A stretch of DNA of 64,000 nucleotides from an uncultured Pseudomonadota bacterium (lineage in GTDB: Bacteria > Pseudomonadota > Gammaproteobacteria > Methylococcales > Methylomonadaceae), in contig CAIPQN010000040.1 of NCBI GenBank assembly GCA_903867225.1, positions 1 to 64,000 of the forward strand. Direction: 5' to 3'. Under the pieces are notes generated by a model. It did not search any database. It was not told the origin of the DNA and saw only the letters and a list, made by a program, of their open reading frames with translations. Made by a program: the position numbers and the translations under genes. Shown here one piece after another: positions 21,180-31,889 of this stretch. The stretch's first letter is position 1, and the number at the start of each line of letters is the position of its first letter.

Positions 21180-23168
21180 ATGAAGCTAAAAATACTCACT
21201 GTTTGCATCGCGTTTTTATCCGCGTGCGACTCGCAATTAAATAATCCATATTCCGATAACAGCACGACGCAATCGGTTTTATACGAATCTTTCAGTGAAC
21301 GCCCAAAACATTTAGATCCTGTTGCGGCTTACAGTTCAAATGAATACGCAATTATCGGGCAAATTTACGAACCACCGTTGCAATATCATTATTTGAAACG
21401 TCCTTATGAATTAACACCTTTGGCAGCGACAAAAATGCCGACAGTGCGTTATTTGAATGCGAAAGGCGACGTTTTAAATCAACCTAAAGACAGCGAAATT
21501 GCTTTTAGTGATTACATTATCGACATTAAACAAAATATAAATTTTCAGCCGCATCCCGCCTTTGCAAAAGATGCGACGGGGAATTTTATTTATCATGCGC
21601 TAACTTCTGCTCAAATTGACGCAGTAAAAACATTGGCGGATTTTAAGCAAACTGGCACACGAGAATTAACTGCCGATGATTACGTTTATCAAATTAAACG
21701 GCTTGCGAATCCAAAATTACAATCGCCGATTGCAGAAATGATGAAAAATTACATCGTGAATTTCGACCAATTTAACGAATCGGATTTTGGCGCGAAAGTT
21801 ATCAATCGTTATCAATATAAAATTCGGATTAAAGGTAAATCGCCACAATTCATTTTTTGGTTAGCGATGCCATTTTTTGCGCCAATGCCGTGGGAAGCCG
21901 ATGCGTTTTATGGACAAGCAGGTTTGCGCGATAAAAATATCACGCTCGATTGGTTTCCGATTGGTACTGGCGCGTATTTTTTAGCCGAAAATAATCCAAA
22001 TCGGCGCATGATTTTGTTGAAAAACCCGAATTTTCATGGTGAAACGTATCCGACAGAAGGTGAATCCGAAGACTCGAAAAATGGGTTGTTAATCGACGCA
22101 GGAAAAGCATTGCCGTTTATTGATAAAGTCGTTTTTATGCTCGAAAAAGAAACGATTCCGTATTGGACGAAGTTTTTACAGGGTTATTACGATTTGTCGG
22201 GAATTTCATCGGACAGTTTTGACCAAGCGGTGCAATTTACGGGAAGTGGTGGCGTTGCGTTGACTCCCTCGATGACAGAAAAAGGCATTCAATTACAAAC
22301 ATCCGTGACACTTTCAGATTATTACTTAGGCTTTAATATGCTCGATTCAATAGTTGGTGGCACAACTGAACCCGCGCGAAAATTACGCCAAGCGATTGCG
22401 ATTGCAGTGGATTATGAAGAATATATTTCGATTTTTATGAATGGTCGCGGTGTTCCAGCGCAAGGTGTATTGCCCGAAGGTATTTATGGTTATGCTGAAG
22501 GTGAATCGGGAATAAATACCGAAGTTTATGATTGGAATGGAAAGCCACAACGCAAAAACATCACAGTTGCACAAAAATTACTTGCCGAAGCGGGTTATGT
22601 AAACGGCATTGATCCAAAAACGAAAGAAGCGTTAATTTTATATTTTGATACAACTTCGACGAGTACAGACGACCGACCACGCATGAATTGGTATCGAAAA
22701 CAGTTTGAAAAATTGGGTATCAAATTGATTGTTCGCGCCACGGATTACAACCGCTTTCAAGAAAAAATTCGGACTGGTAACGCGCAACTTTTCTTTTTGG
22801 GTTGGAATGCGGATTATCCTGATCCCGAAAACTTCTTTTTTCTGCTTTATGGCGCACATTCAAAAGTGAAATTCGGGGGTGAAAATGCTAGCAATTATGA
22901 AAATCCTGAATTTGATCGATTGTTTGAACAAATGCGAAACATGGATAACAGTTCAGAACGTTACGAAATAATTCAAAAAATGCAGCATATTTTGCAACAC
23001 GATGCACCGTGGGTTTTAGGTTTTAATCCCAAAAATTTCGCGCTTTATCATCAATGGTATCAAAATCTTAAACCGAATTTAATGGCAAATAATCAGCTTA
23101 AATACGCCCGACTTGATGTGCAAACTCGTGAAAAAATGCGTGAAAAATGGAATCGTCCGTTTAATTAG
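21180..23168 (+). CDS. ABC transporter substrate-binding lipoprotein, family 5 (peptide/oligopeptide type)
   Basis: Lipobox FLSACDS; SBP_bac_5 features (YSSNEYAIIGQIYEPPLQYHY, TADDYVYQIKRLANPKLQSP, LFFLGWNADYPDPENFFFLLYG). Confidence 0.88.
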   Translation: MKLKILTVCIAFLSACDSQLNNPYSDNSTTQSVLYESFSERPKHLDPVAAYSSNEYAIIGQIYEPPLQYHYLKRPYELTPLAATKMPTVRYLNAKGDVLNQPKDSEIAFSDYIIDIKQNINFQPHPAFAKDATGNFIYHALTSAQIDAVKTLADFKQTGTRELTADDYVYQIKRLANPKLQSPIAEMMKNYIVNFDQFNESDFGAKVINRYQYKIRIKGKSPQFIFWLAMPFFAPMPWEADAFYGQAGLRDKNITLDWFPIGTGAYFLAENNPNRRMILLKNPNFHGETYPTEGESEDSKNGLLIDAGKALPFIDKVVFMLEKETIPYWTKFLQGYYDLSGISSDSFDQAVQFTGSGGVALTPSMTEKGIQLQTSVTLSDYYLGFNMLDSIVGGTTEPARKLRQAIAIAVDYEEYISIFMNGRGVPAQGVLPEGIYGYAEGESGINTEVYDWNGKPQRKNITVAQKLLAEAGYVNGIDPKTKEALILYFDTTSTSTDDRPRMNWYRKQFEKLGIKLIVRATDYNRFQEKIRTGNAQLFFLGWNADYPDPENFFFLLYGAHSKVKFGGENASNYENPEFDRLFEQMRNMDNSSERYEIIQKMQHILQHDAPWVLGFNPKNFALYHQWYQNLKPNLMANNQLKYARLDVQTREKMREKWNRPFN

Positions 23169-23296
23169 CCGTAAATTTTTATCGCGTGAACTCAGATAAA
23201 AAAACTTTTAGAATCTGCGATGCGTTATTATCACGCGAGTGCAAAGCGATTAACCGCACCACTTAAACCTAAATTTTAAACATGGAGAAAATTCAA

Positions 23297-23950
23297 ATGA
23301 CACAAGACGAATTAAAACGCAAAGTCGCTGAAGCAGCGTTACCGTATATCAAAGGCGTTGGTATTATCGGCGTTGGCACAGGTTCAACCGTGAATCACTT
23401 TATTGATTTATTGGCAGATTTTAAAAACGATATTGAAGGCGCGGTTTCCAGTTCTGAAGCCAGTACCAAACGTTTAAAAGATTTAGGAATTCCCGTTTTA
23501 GATTTAAACGACGTAGGAACTTTAGACATTTATGTTGATGGTGCAGACGAAGTGAATCCGCATAAACAATTGATTAAAGGCGGAGGTGCGGCATTAACTC
23601 GTGAAAAAATTATCGCAGCAGCAAGTCGTCAATTTGTATGTATTGCGGATGAATCAAAATTGGTTGATGTGTTGGGTAAATTTCCATTACCTGTTGAAGT
23701 TGTGCCGATGGCGCGGAGTTATGTGGCGCGTGAATTGGTGAAATTAGGAGGTCAACCGATTTACCGCGAAAACTGCATCACTGATAATCACAACGTGATT
23801 TTAGACGTGCATAACTTGAGCATTATCGACCCGACGAAATTGGAAAATTTAATTAACAACATCACAGGCGTTGTGATGGTGGGTATTTTCTCAGCGCGTC
23901 CAGCAGATGTAGTTTTGGTGAGCAAAGGCGATCAAATTATTACAATGTAA
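23297..23950 (+). CDS. rpiA: Ribose-5-phosphate isomerase A
   Basis: [56 protein letters not shown]. The ORF also opens at 23282. Confidence 0.96.
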   Translation: MTQDELKRKVAEAALPYIKGVGIIGVGTGSTVNHFIDLLADFKNDIEGAVSSSEASTKRLKDLGIPVLDLNDVGTLDIYVDGADEVNPHKQLIKGGGAALTREKIIAAASRQFVCIADESKLVDVLGKFPLPVEVVPMARSYVARELVKLGGQPIYRENCITDNHNVILDVHNLSIIDPTKLENLINNITGVVMVGIFSARPADVVLVSKGDQIITM

Positions 23951-24015
23951 TTTCTCCTCTTTTCGGAGTTCAGCATTTGAACTCCGAAATTCTTTTATTT
24001 CAGAAATCAAAATTC

Positions 24016-26328
24016 ATGACACTCCATTTTTTCGCAACAACGCCCAAAGCCCTCGAAGGCATTTTAACCGACGAATTACGCGCTTTAGGTATCACAGAAT
24101 TTAAAGCTACCACCGCTGGCGTTGCCTTTTCGGGCGATTTAGAAATGGCATATCGCGTGTGTTTATGGTCGCGTGTCGCCAATCGGGTTTTGCTGGTTTT
24201 AAGTTCATTTGAAATCCACTGCCAAGATGATTTATATCGCGCCATTCAACAAATCAATTGGTTTGAACATTTCAATGCCGAAGATAGTTTTGCGGTGTCG
24301 TTTAGTTCAAAAAATTCAACGGTAATTACTAACAGTCATTTTGGTGCGTTAAAAGTTAAAGATGCCATTGTTGATCAAATGCGAGCAAAGTTTGGTGTGC
24401 GTCCGAGCATTAACATTGAACGCCCCAACATTCGTATTAACGTGCATTTGAACGGTGAAAAAGCCGAATTGAGTTTGGATTTATCGGGCGAAAGTTTGCA
24501 CAAACGCGGTTATCGTGATGTCAGTATCGAAGCTCCGATGAAAGAAAATTTAGCGGCGGCGATGTTATTGCGTTGCGGTTGGAGCGTTGTAGCAGCAGAA
24601 GGAAAATCACTTTTAGATCCAATGTGTGGTTCGGGAACGCTTTTGTTAGAAGGCGCGATGATTGCGGCGGATGTTGCACCCGCGTTGGGACGTGAGTATT
24701 TTGGCTTTTTAGGTTGGAAAAAACACGACGCGGAATGTTGGCAAAATCTGCGACGTGATGCTGAATGGCGCAAAATTGTCGGTATTAAAAAATTGCCGAT
24801 GATTGTGGGTTTCGATAAAAATAAAAACACAGTAAATACGGCGTTAAAACACGTTGCGAATGCAGGTTTAGAAGGCAAAATTCACATTGAACGCCGCGAT
24901 ATTTCAGACGCAAAACCGCCCGAAAGCTGGGAAAAAGGGCTGGTCGTTTGTAATCCGCCTTATGGTGAACGATTAGGCGATGAAGCTGAAACGGCAATTT
25001 TGTACGAACAATTTGGACAAACCTTAAAAACTAATTTTGTCGGTTGGCAAGCCGCGTTAATTATCAGCAATCCCGAATTAGGTTTTCGTTTGGGAATTCG
25101 TTCCCATAAACCGATTACGTTGTTTAACGGCGCGTTGGAATGTCGATTGTTGCGTTTGTCGATTGAAGAAAAAGCGTTTTTTATTCCGAAAGAAAAACTT
25201 TTTGAGCCGCGAATTGAGCAACCTGTTGCAGAACCGATTAAGCCACAAGAAAAACTTTTTGAGCCGCGAATTGAGCAACCTGTTGCAGAACCGATTAAGC
25301 CACGAATCGAAAAAATTATTGAAATCGCGCAAGCTGAAATTGTTGATGAAAATACCGAAAAATTCGACGCGCCAATGTTTGCAAATCGATTGCAAAAAAA
25401 TCTGAAAAAATTATCCAAATGGGCAAAGCAAAATCAGGTGTTTGCTTATCGAATTTACGATGCAGATTTGCCCGAATATGCAGCCGCCGTTGATGTTTAT
25501 CATTGCGAAAAAACATGGGTAAACGTTCAAGAATATCAGTCGCCAAAAAGCATTGATCAAGAAAAAGCCGATGCGCGTTTGGCGGGGTTGTTGGCTGAAA
25601 TTCCAAGCGTATTGAACGTTCCGAAATCGCAAGTTTTATTAAAAATTCGCCGCAAACAACGTAATACAGACCAATATGAAAAACAGGCGGAATCTGAAAT
25701 TTTTCATGAAATCATTGAAGGTGGTTGTAAATTATTGGTGAATTTTGAAAATTATTTAGACACAGGTTTATTTTTAGATCACCGTCCGATTCGTTTGAAA
25801 ATTCAAAAAGAAGCCAAAGGAAAACGCTTTTTAAATTTGTTCGCCTACACGGGAAGTGCCACGGTTCATGCCGCTGTTGGTGGCGCGACAATTACAACCA
25901 CTGTTGATATGTCGAACACTTATTTGCAATGGGCAAAAAATAATTTGGCATTGAATATAACAACAGGGCGACATGAGTTTATTCAAGCGGATTGTGTGGA
26001 ATGGTTGGAAAAAGAAGCTAAAACAGCAGCGCGTCAATACGATTTGATTTTCTTAGACCCACCGACTTTTTCAAATTCTAAAAAAATGGATGATGTTTTT
26101 GATGTCCAGCGCGATTATATTCAATTGATTCAAAATTCGACAAAGCTACTCACAAAAGACGGGATTCTGTATTTTTCAACAAACTTTAGAAAATTTAAGT
26201 TTGATGTGAGCGAATTTAAAAATCTAAATATCACTGAAATAACCGTACAAACTATCGCTGAAGATTTTGCCCGCGATATGAAAATTCATTATTGCTGGAA
26301 AATCACCAAGATGTCACACGATTTTTAG
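24016..26328 (+). CDS. rlmKL: Fused 23S rRNA m2G2445 / m7G2069 methyltransferase
   Basis: THUMP and RlmL domain (LLDPMCGSGTLLLEGAMIA, GLVVCNPPYGERLGDE) then RlmK domain (GLFLDHRPIRLKI, FLNLFAYTGSATVHAAVGGA, LIFLDPPTFSNSKKM). ORF opens at 23977; start probably the ATG at 24016. Confidence 0.93.
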   Translation: MTLHFFATTPKALEGILTDELRALGITEFKATTAGVAFSGDLEMAYRVCLWSRVANRVLLVLSSFEIHCQDDLYRAIQQINWFEHFNAEDSFAVSFSSKNSTVITNSHFGALKVKDAIVDQMRAKFGVRPSINIERPNIRINVHLNGEKAELSLDLSGESLHKRGYRDVSIEAPMKENLAAAMLLRCGWSVVAAEGKSLLDPMCGSGTLLLEGAMIAADVAPALGREYFGFLGWKKHDAECWQNLRRDAEWRKIVGIKKLPMIVGFDKNKNTVNTALKHVANAGLEGKIHIERRDISDAKPPESWEKGLVVCNPPYGERLGDEAETAILYEQFGQTLKTNFVGWQAALIISNPELGFRLGIRSHKPITLFNGALECRLLRLSIEEKAFFIPKEKLFEPRIEQPVAEPIKPQEKLFEPRIEQPVAEPIKPRIEKIIEIAQAEIVDENTEKFDAPMFANRLQKNLKKLSKWAKQNQVFAYRIYDADLPEYAAAVDVYHCEKTWVNVQEYQSPKSIDQEKADARLAGLLAEIPSVLNVPKSQVLLKIRRKQRNTDQYEKQAESEIFHEIIEGGCKLLVNFENYLDTGLFLDHRPIRLKIQKEAKGKRFLNLFAYTGSATVHAAVGGATITTTVDMSNTYLQWAKNNLALNITTGRHEFIQADCVEWLEKEAKTAARQYDLIFLDPPTFSNSKKMDDVFDVQRDYIQLIQNSTKLLTKDGILYFSTNFRKFKFDVSEFKNLNITEITVQTIAEDFARDMKIHYCWKITKMSHDF
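25192..25305 (+). repeat. 57-bp direct tandem repeat, 2 copies, in the rlmKL interdomain linker
   Basis: 25192-25248 and 25249-25305 differ at one position; each encodes EKLFEPRIEQPVAEPIKP(Q/R). Confidence 0.95.
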
Positions 26329-26382
26329 TACGCTAATGTGCTACAATTCAACACTTTATAATTCACAAGAGAAAATCACATA

Positions 26383-26601
26383 ATGGCAAAAGAAGATCAA
26401 ATTGAAATGGAAGGCAAAGTTATCGACACCTTACCGAATACCATGTTTCGCGTTCAACTCGAAAATGGTCACATTGTTACCGCACATATTTCTGGAAAAA
26501 TGCGTAAGCATTACATTCGTATTTTGACGGGCGACAGCGTTAAAGTTGAAATGACTCCTTACGATTTAACCAAAGGTCGTATCACTTTCCGCGTGCGTTA
26601 G
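26383..26601 (+). CDS. infA: Translation initiation factor IF-1
   Basis: [70 protein letters not shown]. Confidence 0.98.
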   Translation: MAKEDQIEMEGKVIDTLPNTMFRVQLENGHIVTAHISGKMRKHYIRILTGDSVKVEMTPYDLTKGRITFRVR

Positions 26602-26632
26602 TTTTTACTAACGCACACTCATTATCGACTTG

Positions 26633-28894
26633 TTAATCTGTCAAAAGCATTTCATCAGCACTTTCGATGGTAAATGCTAATTCGTTATTTTTTACACTGA
26701 TTTTGACATGTCCCCCGTGCGCGAGTTCTCCAAAAAGCAAATCATTAGCCAACGGTTTTTTAATGCTTTCTTGAATCAATCGCGCCATTGGACGTGCGCC
26801 CATTTTTGCATCGCAACCATTTTCAGCTAACCACAAACGGGCTTTCGGTGTGAGGTGCAATGTCACATTTTTATCTGCTAACAACGACTCTAATTCAAAA
26901 ATAAACTTATCCACCACATGGCAAACGATGCTTATATCCAGTGGTTTAAATTGAATAATCGCATCTAAACGATTTCGGAATTCAGGTGAAAATCCTTTTT
27001 CCACCATTTTCAAACTGTCACTTGCGTGATTCTGTTGTGTAAAACCCATCGACGCACGACTGCCTTCTTCAGCTCCCGCGTTTGTCGTCATCACTAAAAT
27101 GATATTTCTGAAATCGGCTTTACGTCCGTTATTATCGGTCAACGTGCCGTGATCCATGACTTGCAACAACAAATTGAACACGTCGGGATGCGCTTTTTCC
27201 AATTCATCCAGCAACAAAACCGCGTGCGGATGTTTATTCACTTGTTCGGTCAACAAACCGCCTTGATCAAAACCGACATAACCAGGTGGCGCACCAATTA
27301 AACGTGAAACTGTGTGCCGTTCCATGTATTCCGACATATCAAAACGAATTAGCTCAATGCCTAACACTTTCGCTAATTGGCGGGTGACTTCCGTTTTTCC
27401 AACACCTGTTGGACCTGCAAATAGGAATGAACCAATCGTTTTTTGTGAATCTCGCAAACCCGCACGCGATAATTTAATCGCTGACGCTAAAACTGAAATC
27501 GCATCGTCTTGACCAAAAACCAACATTTTTAGATTTTTCTCTAAATTCGCCAGTTTATCAATGTCATTACTCGAAACGGATTTAGCAGGAATTCGGGCTA
27601 TTTTTGCCACGATTTCTTCAATTTCAAAGGCTTCAATAAGTTCTTTTTTATCTTCCGTATTTGTCATGCGTTGTTTCGCGCCCGCTTCATCAATGACATC
27701 AATTGCTTTGTCGGGCAAATGGCGGTCGGTAATATAACGATTCGATAATTCTGCCGCTAAACGTAAAGATTCTGGCGAATAACGCACGCCATGATGTTCT
27801 TCAAAACGTGATTTTAAGCCTTTCAAAATCAAAACCGTTTCATCTACCGATGGCTCTAAAATATCGACTTTTTGAAAACGTCGCGCCAATGAATGATCTT
27901 TTTCAAAAATGCCACGATATTCTTGATATGTCGTCGAACCAATGCAACGCAATTGTCCTGCTGCCAACATCGGTTTAATTAAATTTGCCGCATCCATCAC
28001 ACCGCCAGATGCCGAACCTGCGCCAATAATCGTATGAATTTCATCAATAAATAAAATAGCGTGTGGTTCTTTTTTCATTTGATTCAATAGCGATTTCAAA
28101 CGTTTTTCAAAATCACCACGGTATTTTGTACCAGCCACCAACGCGCCTAAATCAAGTGAATAAATCACGCAATCGAGTAAAACATCAGGGACATCTTCTT
28201 CAACGATACGTTTCGCCAAACCTTCGGCAATTGCAGTTTTACCAACGCCCGCTTCGCCCACCAATAACGGATTATTTTTACGACGACGACAAAGTGTTTG
28301 AATGGTTCGTTCAATTTCTGCTGATCGTCCAATTAACGGATCAATTCGTCCACGCGCCGCTTCATCATTTAGATTCGTGGCATATTTTTCAAGCGGTTTG
28401 CTGGTGTCATTTTCGGAATTTTTACGTCCACTTTCTGATTCACGTTCTTCGTAAGGGTCATCAAATTTGGAAATTCCGTGAGCGATAAAATTCACTACAT
28501 CGAGACGCGAAATATCTTGTTTACTTAACAAATATACGGCGTGCGATTCAGATTCACTAAAGAGAGCAACTAATAAATTCGCGCCTGTTACTTCGACTTT
28601 GTCTGACGCTTGAACATTGTGGACAGAGCGTTGCAATACTCGCTGAAAACCTAGTGTTGGCTGTGTATCGCGGTTTGTATTTTCAGGCAAATACGAAATC
28701 GTATCGTCAATAAATCGCGCTAATTGTCCGCGCAACCATTTAATATCAGCATCACAAGCGTTCATGACAGGAAGAACATCGGGATTTTCAAGTAATCCAA
28801 ACAATAAATGTTCAACAGTGATAAATTCGTGTCGCCGTTCACGCGCCGATTTGAACGCGGTATTTAATGTGGCTTCTAAGGCTTTACCTAGCAT
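26633..28894 (-). CDS. clpA: ATP-dependent Clp protease ATP-binding subunit ClpA
   Basis: Two AAA+ modules ([30 protein letters not shown]), Clp N-domain, adjacent to clpS. Confidence 0.97.
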   Translation of the reverse strand: MLGKALEATLNTAFKSARERRHEFITVEHLLFGLLENPDVLPVMNACDADIKWLRGQLARFIDDTISYLPENTNRDTQPTLGFQRVLQRSVHNVQASDKVEVTGANLLVALFSESESHAVYLLSKQDISRLDVVNFIAHGISKFDDPYEERESESGRKNSENDTSKPLEKYATNLNDEAARGRIDPLIGRSAEIERTIQTLCRRRKNNPLLVGEAGVGKTAIAEGLAKRIVEEDVPDVLLDCVIYSLDLGALVAGTKYRGDFEKRLKSLLNQMKKEPHAILFIDEIHTIIGAGSASGGVMDAANLIKPMLAAGQLRCIGSTTYQEYRGIFEKDHSLARRFQKVDILEPSVDETVLILKGLKSRFEEHHGVRYSPESLRLAAELSNRYITDRHLPDKAIDVIDEAGAKQRMTNTEDKKELIEAFEIEEIVAKIARIPAKSVSSNDIDKLANLEKNLKMLVFGQDDAISVLASAIKLSRAGLRDSQKTIGSFLFAGPTGVGKTEVTRQLAKVLGIELIRFDMSEYMERHTVSRLIGAPPGYVGFDQGGLLTEQVNKHPHAVLLLDELEKAHPDVFNLLLQVMDHGTLTDNNGRKADFRNIILVMTTNAGAEEGSRASMGFTQQNHASDSLKMVEKGFSPEFRNRLDAIIQFKPLDISIVCHVVDKFIFELESLLADKNVTLHLTPKARLWLAENGCDAKMGARPMARLIQESIKKPLANDLLFGELAHGGHVKISVKNNELAFTIESADEMLLTD

Positions 28895-28903
28895 AATAAT
28901 TCC

Positions 28904-29239
28904 TCACAATTCTTCCATCGTGCATTTCAATGGATGGTTATTTTCAAACGCATGGGAATTGACGAGATACACTTTGGTTTCGGCAACATCTTTTGAATAA
29001 GTTCCGCAAATACCCACGCCGCGTGTATGAACTTGCAACATAATGGCTGTTGCTTGCTCTTCGGACATTCCAAAAAAGCTAACCAAAATTTCAATGACAA
29101 AATCCATCGGTGTAAAATCGTCATTAAGCAAAATCACTCGATATAACGGCGGTTTCTTTAACTTTGGTTGAGCATCTAGGACGGATAAATCATCGTCATA
29201 ATCGTGATGAAAAAAGGGATGAAAGTCAGACATAACCAA
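28904..29239 (-). CDS. clpS: ATP-dependent Clp protease adaptor ClpS
   Basis: PPLYRVILLNDDFTPMDFVIEILVSFFGMSEEQATAIMLQVHTRGVGICGTYSKDVAETKV. Confidence 0.96.
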   Translation of the reverse strand: MVMSDFHPFFHHDYDDDLSVLDAQPKLKKPPLYRVILLNDDFTPMDFVIEILVSFFGMSEEQATAIMLQVHTRGVGICGTYSKDVAETKVYLVNSHAFENNHPLKCTMEEL

Positions 29240-29287
29240 TAATTTTTCTTAGCAAAATGGAGTAACAATAAAAAGTTTGTGCGGTTT

Positions 29288-29614
29288 TTAATCCTGCACT
29301 TTGAAGCAATGTACCCACGCAGAAGCCTCGTCGTTCCATTCCATGCCGCCGTGCATTTTCAAAATTAAATCACGATACATTTCTAAACTCGGATACCCTT
29401 CTGCTTGTGCATCAGCATCGGTCATTTCACCTAATTTTTGTTGATATAAATCAGTGATAACAAACGTTTTATTTTCTAGTTCAAAGGTTTCATTTGGATA
29501 ACCATAAACACCATTGCGGCGTTGTTGGGTTTTACGTCCCGCAATGGTCGCGGCAACTAATTTTTCGTGGGTAACTAAACGGTCAATAGAACAGGTTTTT
29601 TCAGGATAATCCAT
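29288..29614 (-). CDS. ASCH domain-containing protein
   Basis: LVAATIAGRKTQQRRNGVYGYPNETFELENKTFVITDLYQQKLGEMTDADAQAEGYPSLEMYRDLI is ASCH-like. The internal ATG start is preferred; the long form overlaps the CDF gene. Confidence 0.7.
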   Translation of the reverse strand: MDYPEKTCSIDRLVTHEKLVAATIAGRKTQQRRNGVYGYPNETFELENKTFVITDLYQQKLGEMTDADAQAEGYPSLEMYRDLILKMHGGMEWNDEASAWVHCFKVQD

Positions 29615-29700
29615 GATTTCAAACTCAACATTGGTGAAAAAAATAACATTGTGACTGAAAATGGTCTTAAACAAAAGCCGACACGCGATGAAAATTGTGA

Positions 29701-30660
29701 TTACTGTCCCGCTGTTTTCAAATGCCGCCACGAAGCATCGTCTTCAATCGGTTCAAGATGTGTGTCAATATCGATGTTATTAAAAATAGCCATAATTTCT
29801 TGTTCAATCAATTCCACCAAATCATGACCTTGTTGTACCGTCCAATTACCTTGAACCAAAATATGCACCGACATAAAACGCCGCGCACCCGAATAACGAG
29901 TTCTTAATGCGTGATAAGCAATGTTGTCTGAACTCACGAATTTATCTAACACTTCGATAATTTTAATTTGTTCATCGTTGGATAATGCCGCATCTAATAA
30001 CCCAGAAACGGTGCGACGAATTAACTGTAATCCTGCCCACACAATGTTAATCGCCACCAAAATTGCAATAATCGGATCAAGAATCGCCCAATCGTTTAAA
30101 CCTAATTGCTTCGCTATTGCCAAACTACTTTCAAAATAATTAGCGACAAAAATAACGCCGATGCCCACTAAAATTCCAGCGGTTGTCCAAACATCTGTCA
30201 TTAAATGTTTACCATCTGATTCTAATGTAATCGAACGTTGCTGCTTACCGACTTTAATGAGAATTCTTGCCACCACTAAATTTATAAGTGATGCAAGTAT
30301 CGAAATCGCAATCCCAATATCCAACTGTTGCAACGTGTGTGGATTCAACAATCTCTCCCACGCAGTCATGCCAATGCCAATTGCCGCTAATAAAATCATG
30401 ACTCCTTCGGCACCACTTGAAAAGTATTCGACTTTTTCATGCCCATAAGGATGCCCTTCATCAGGCGGTAACGCAGCAATGTGTAAAACAATGAGCATAA
30501 TGACTGCTGCTACTAAATTGATGACTGATTCCAACGCATCGGACAATAATCCAACGGAATCAGTCAGCAAGTAAGCGTAAGTTTTTAAAACAATGGTTGA
30601 AATAGCAGCAGCAATCGACAACCAACCGTAAAAAGTAAGAGATTTTTGTTCTGTATTCAT
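29701..30660 (-). CDS. Cation diffusion facilitator family transporter
   Basis: DSVGLLSDALESVINLVAAVIMLI...PPDEGHPYGHEKVEYFSSGAEG...LTLESDGKHLMTDVWTTAGILVG. Confidence 0.92.
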   Translation of the reverse strand: MNTEQKSLTFYGWLSIAAAISTIVLKTYAYLLTDSVGLLSDALESVINLVAAVIMLIVLHIAALPPDEGHPYGHEKVEYFSSGAEGVMILLAAIGIGMTAWERLLNPHTLQQLDIGIAISILASLINLVVARILIKVGKQQRSITLESDGKHLMTDVWTTAGILVGIGVIFVANYFESSLAIAKQLGLNDWAILDPIIAILVAINIVWAGLQLIRRTVSGLLDAALSNDEQIKIIEVLDKFVSSDNIAYHALRTRYSGARRFMSVHILVQGNWTVQQGHDLVELIEQEIMAIFNNIDIDTHLEPIEDDASWRHLKTAGQ

Positions 30661-30739
30661 ATTTGGATATATGTGGTTGTGTTTTTTAATTTTTACCCAT
30701 TAGCCCGTAAAGCCCCGTAACTTCAGGTCGGGGTGGATG

Positions 30740-31591
30740 TCAAAAGATGATGGCATAGTTAAAAAATAAGCCTATAAAAACAACTAATCCAAACCAATTG
30801 TTATTTAAAAATGCTCTAAAGCACGCGCTTTTTTCACGATGAAAAATAAGTTTTTGCTGATAAATCGAAAAAAGTGCAGCGAACGTTAAACCCAAATAAT
30901 AAATTTCGCCCAACGCTTTCATTTGCCCAACTAAAATGAGTAATGCCAAAATTACAATTTGTAATCCGCCCATAATATGGCGATCGTAATCACCAAATAA
31001 AATCGCGGTCGATTTTACGCCAATTTTTAAATCATCATCTTTATCAACCATCGCGTACATCGTGTCATAAACCAACGCCCATAAAATTACTGCTAAATAT
31101 AATACCCATGCTACAGCAGGAATTTCGTTTAATTGCGCTGCAAATGCCATCGGAACTGCCCAACCAAAAGCCACGCCTAAATAGGCTTGAGGTAAATGGG
31201 TGTAGCGTTTCATAAATGGGTAACTTGCGGCTAAAAATGCACCGACAAATGATAATAAAATCGTAAATGTATTTAGTAGTAAAACTAAACCAAAGGCTAA
31301 TAAACATAAAGCGGTGAAAAAAATTAGCGCAGCTTTGGGCGTGACATTTCCAGCGGCAATGGGGCGTTTTTTTGTGCGTTCGACGTGCGGATCAAAATTG
31401 CGGTCGGCGTAATCGTTAATCACACAGCCCGCTGCTCGCATAATTATTACACCTAATGAAATTACCGTTAGAACGAGTAAATTAGGTTTTCCATTACTGG
31501 CAATCCACAATGCCCAAAGTGCGGGATACAAAAGAATTAAAGTACCGATTGGTTTGTCGAAACGTGCCAGAAGCCAATAGTGTTTAAACAT
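30740..31591 (-). CDS. ubiA: 4-hydroxybenzoate polyprenyltransferase
   Basis: [78 protein letters not shown]. Confidence 0.95.
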   Translation of the reverse strand: MFKHYWLLARFDKPIGTLILLYPALWALWIASNGKPNLLVLTVISLGVIIMRAAGCVINDYADRNFDPHVERTKKRPIAAGNVTPKAALIFFTALCLLAFGLVLLLNTFTILLSFVGAFLAASYPFMKRYTHLPQAYLGVAFGWAVPMAFAAQLNEIPAVAWVLYLAVILWALVYDTMYAMVDKDDDLKIGVKSTAILFGDYDRHIMGGLQIVILALLILVGQMKALGEIYYLGLTFAALFSIYQQKLIFHREKSACFRAFLNNNWFGLVVFIGLFFNYAIIF

Positions 31592-31651
31592 GTAATTTAT
31601 GTAGAAAAGAATAAAAAATGAACATTATACAGATTAAAAACAAATTACTAC

Positions 31652-31681
31652 TTGTTGAGGAAACGTTATTACGGCTATAAT
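31652..31681 (+). promoter_or_regulatory. Putative sigma-70 promoter for tRNA-Leu
   Basis: TTGTTG (31652-31657) - 18 nt - TATAAT (31676-31681), about 18 nt before the tRNA. Confidence 0.5.
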
Positions 31682-31698
31682 CTTAACCTCATTAACGT

Positions 31699-31783
31699 GC
31701 GAATGTGGCGAAATTGGTATACGCGCTGGATTTAGGTTCCTGTGGGTCACCCCGTGAGAGTTCGAGTCTCTCCATTCGCACCA
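31699..31783 (+). tRNA. tRNA-Leu (anticodon UAG), CCA encoded
   Basis: GCGAATG...CATTCGC acceptor pairing, anticodon loop GGATTTAGGTTCC, T-arm GAGAGTTCGAGTCTCTC, class II variable arm, CCA. Confidence 0.95.
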
Positions 31784-31889
31784 CTAATATCCGAATAAAA
31801 GTTGTTTCAAACTTTCAAATCATTGAGTCAAATCGGCGCTCAAAAAATCTAACTTCAATCTTTAACTAAAAAACGGGTGGGGAAAATAA

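Noticed and set aside
24960-25606. Several antisense/alternate ORFs with repeated NRFCNRLLNSRLKKFF-type sequence
   Set aside because: Antisense or shifted readings of the 57-bp repeat within rlmKL.
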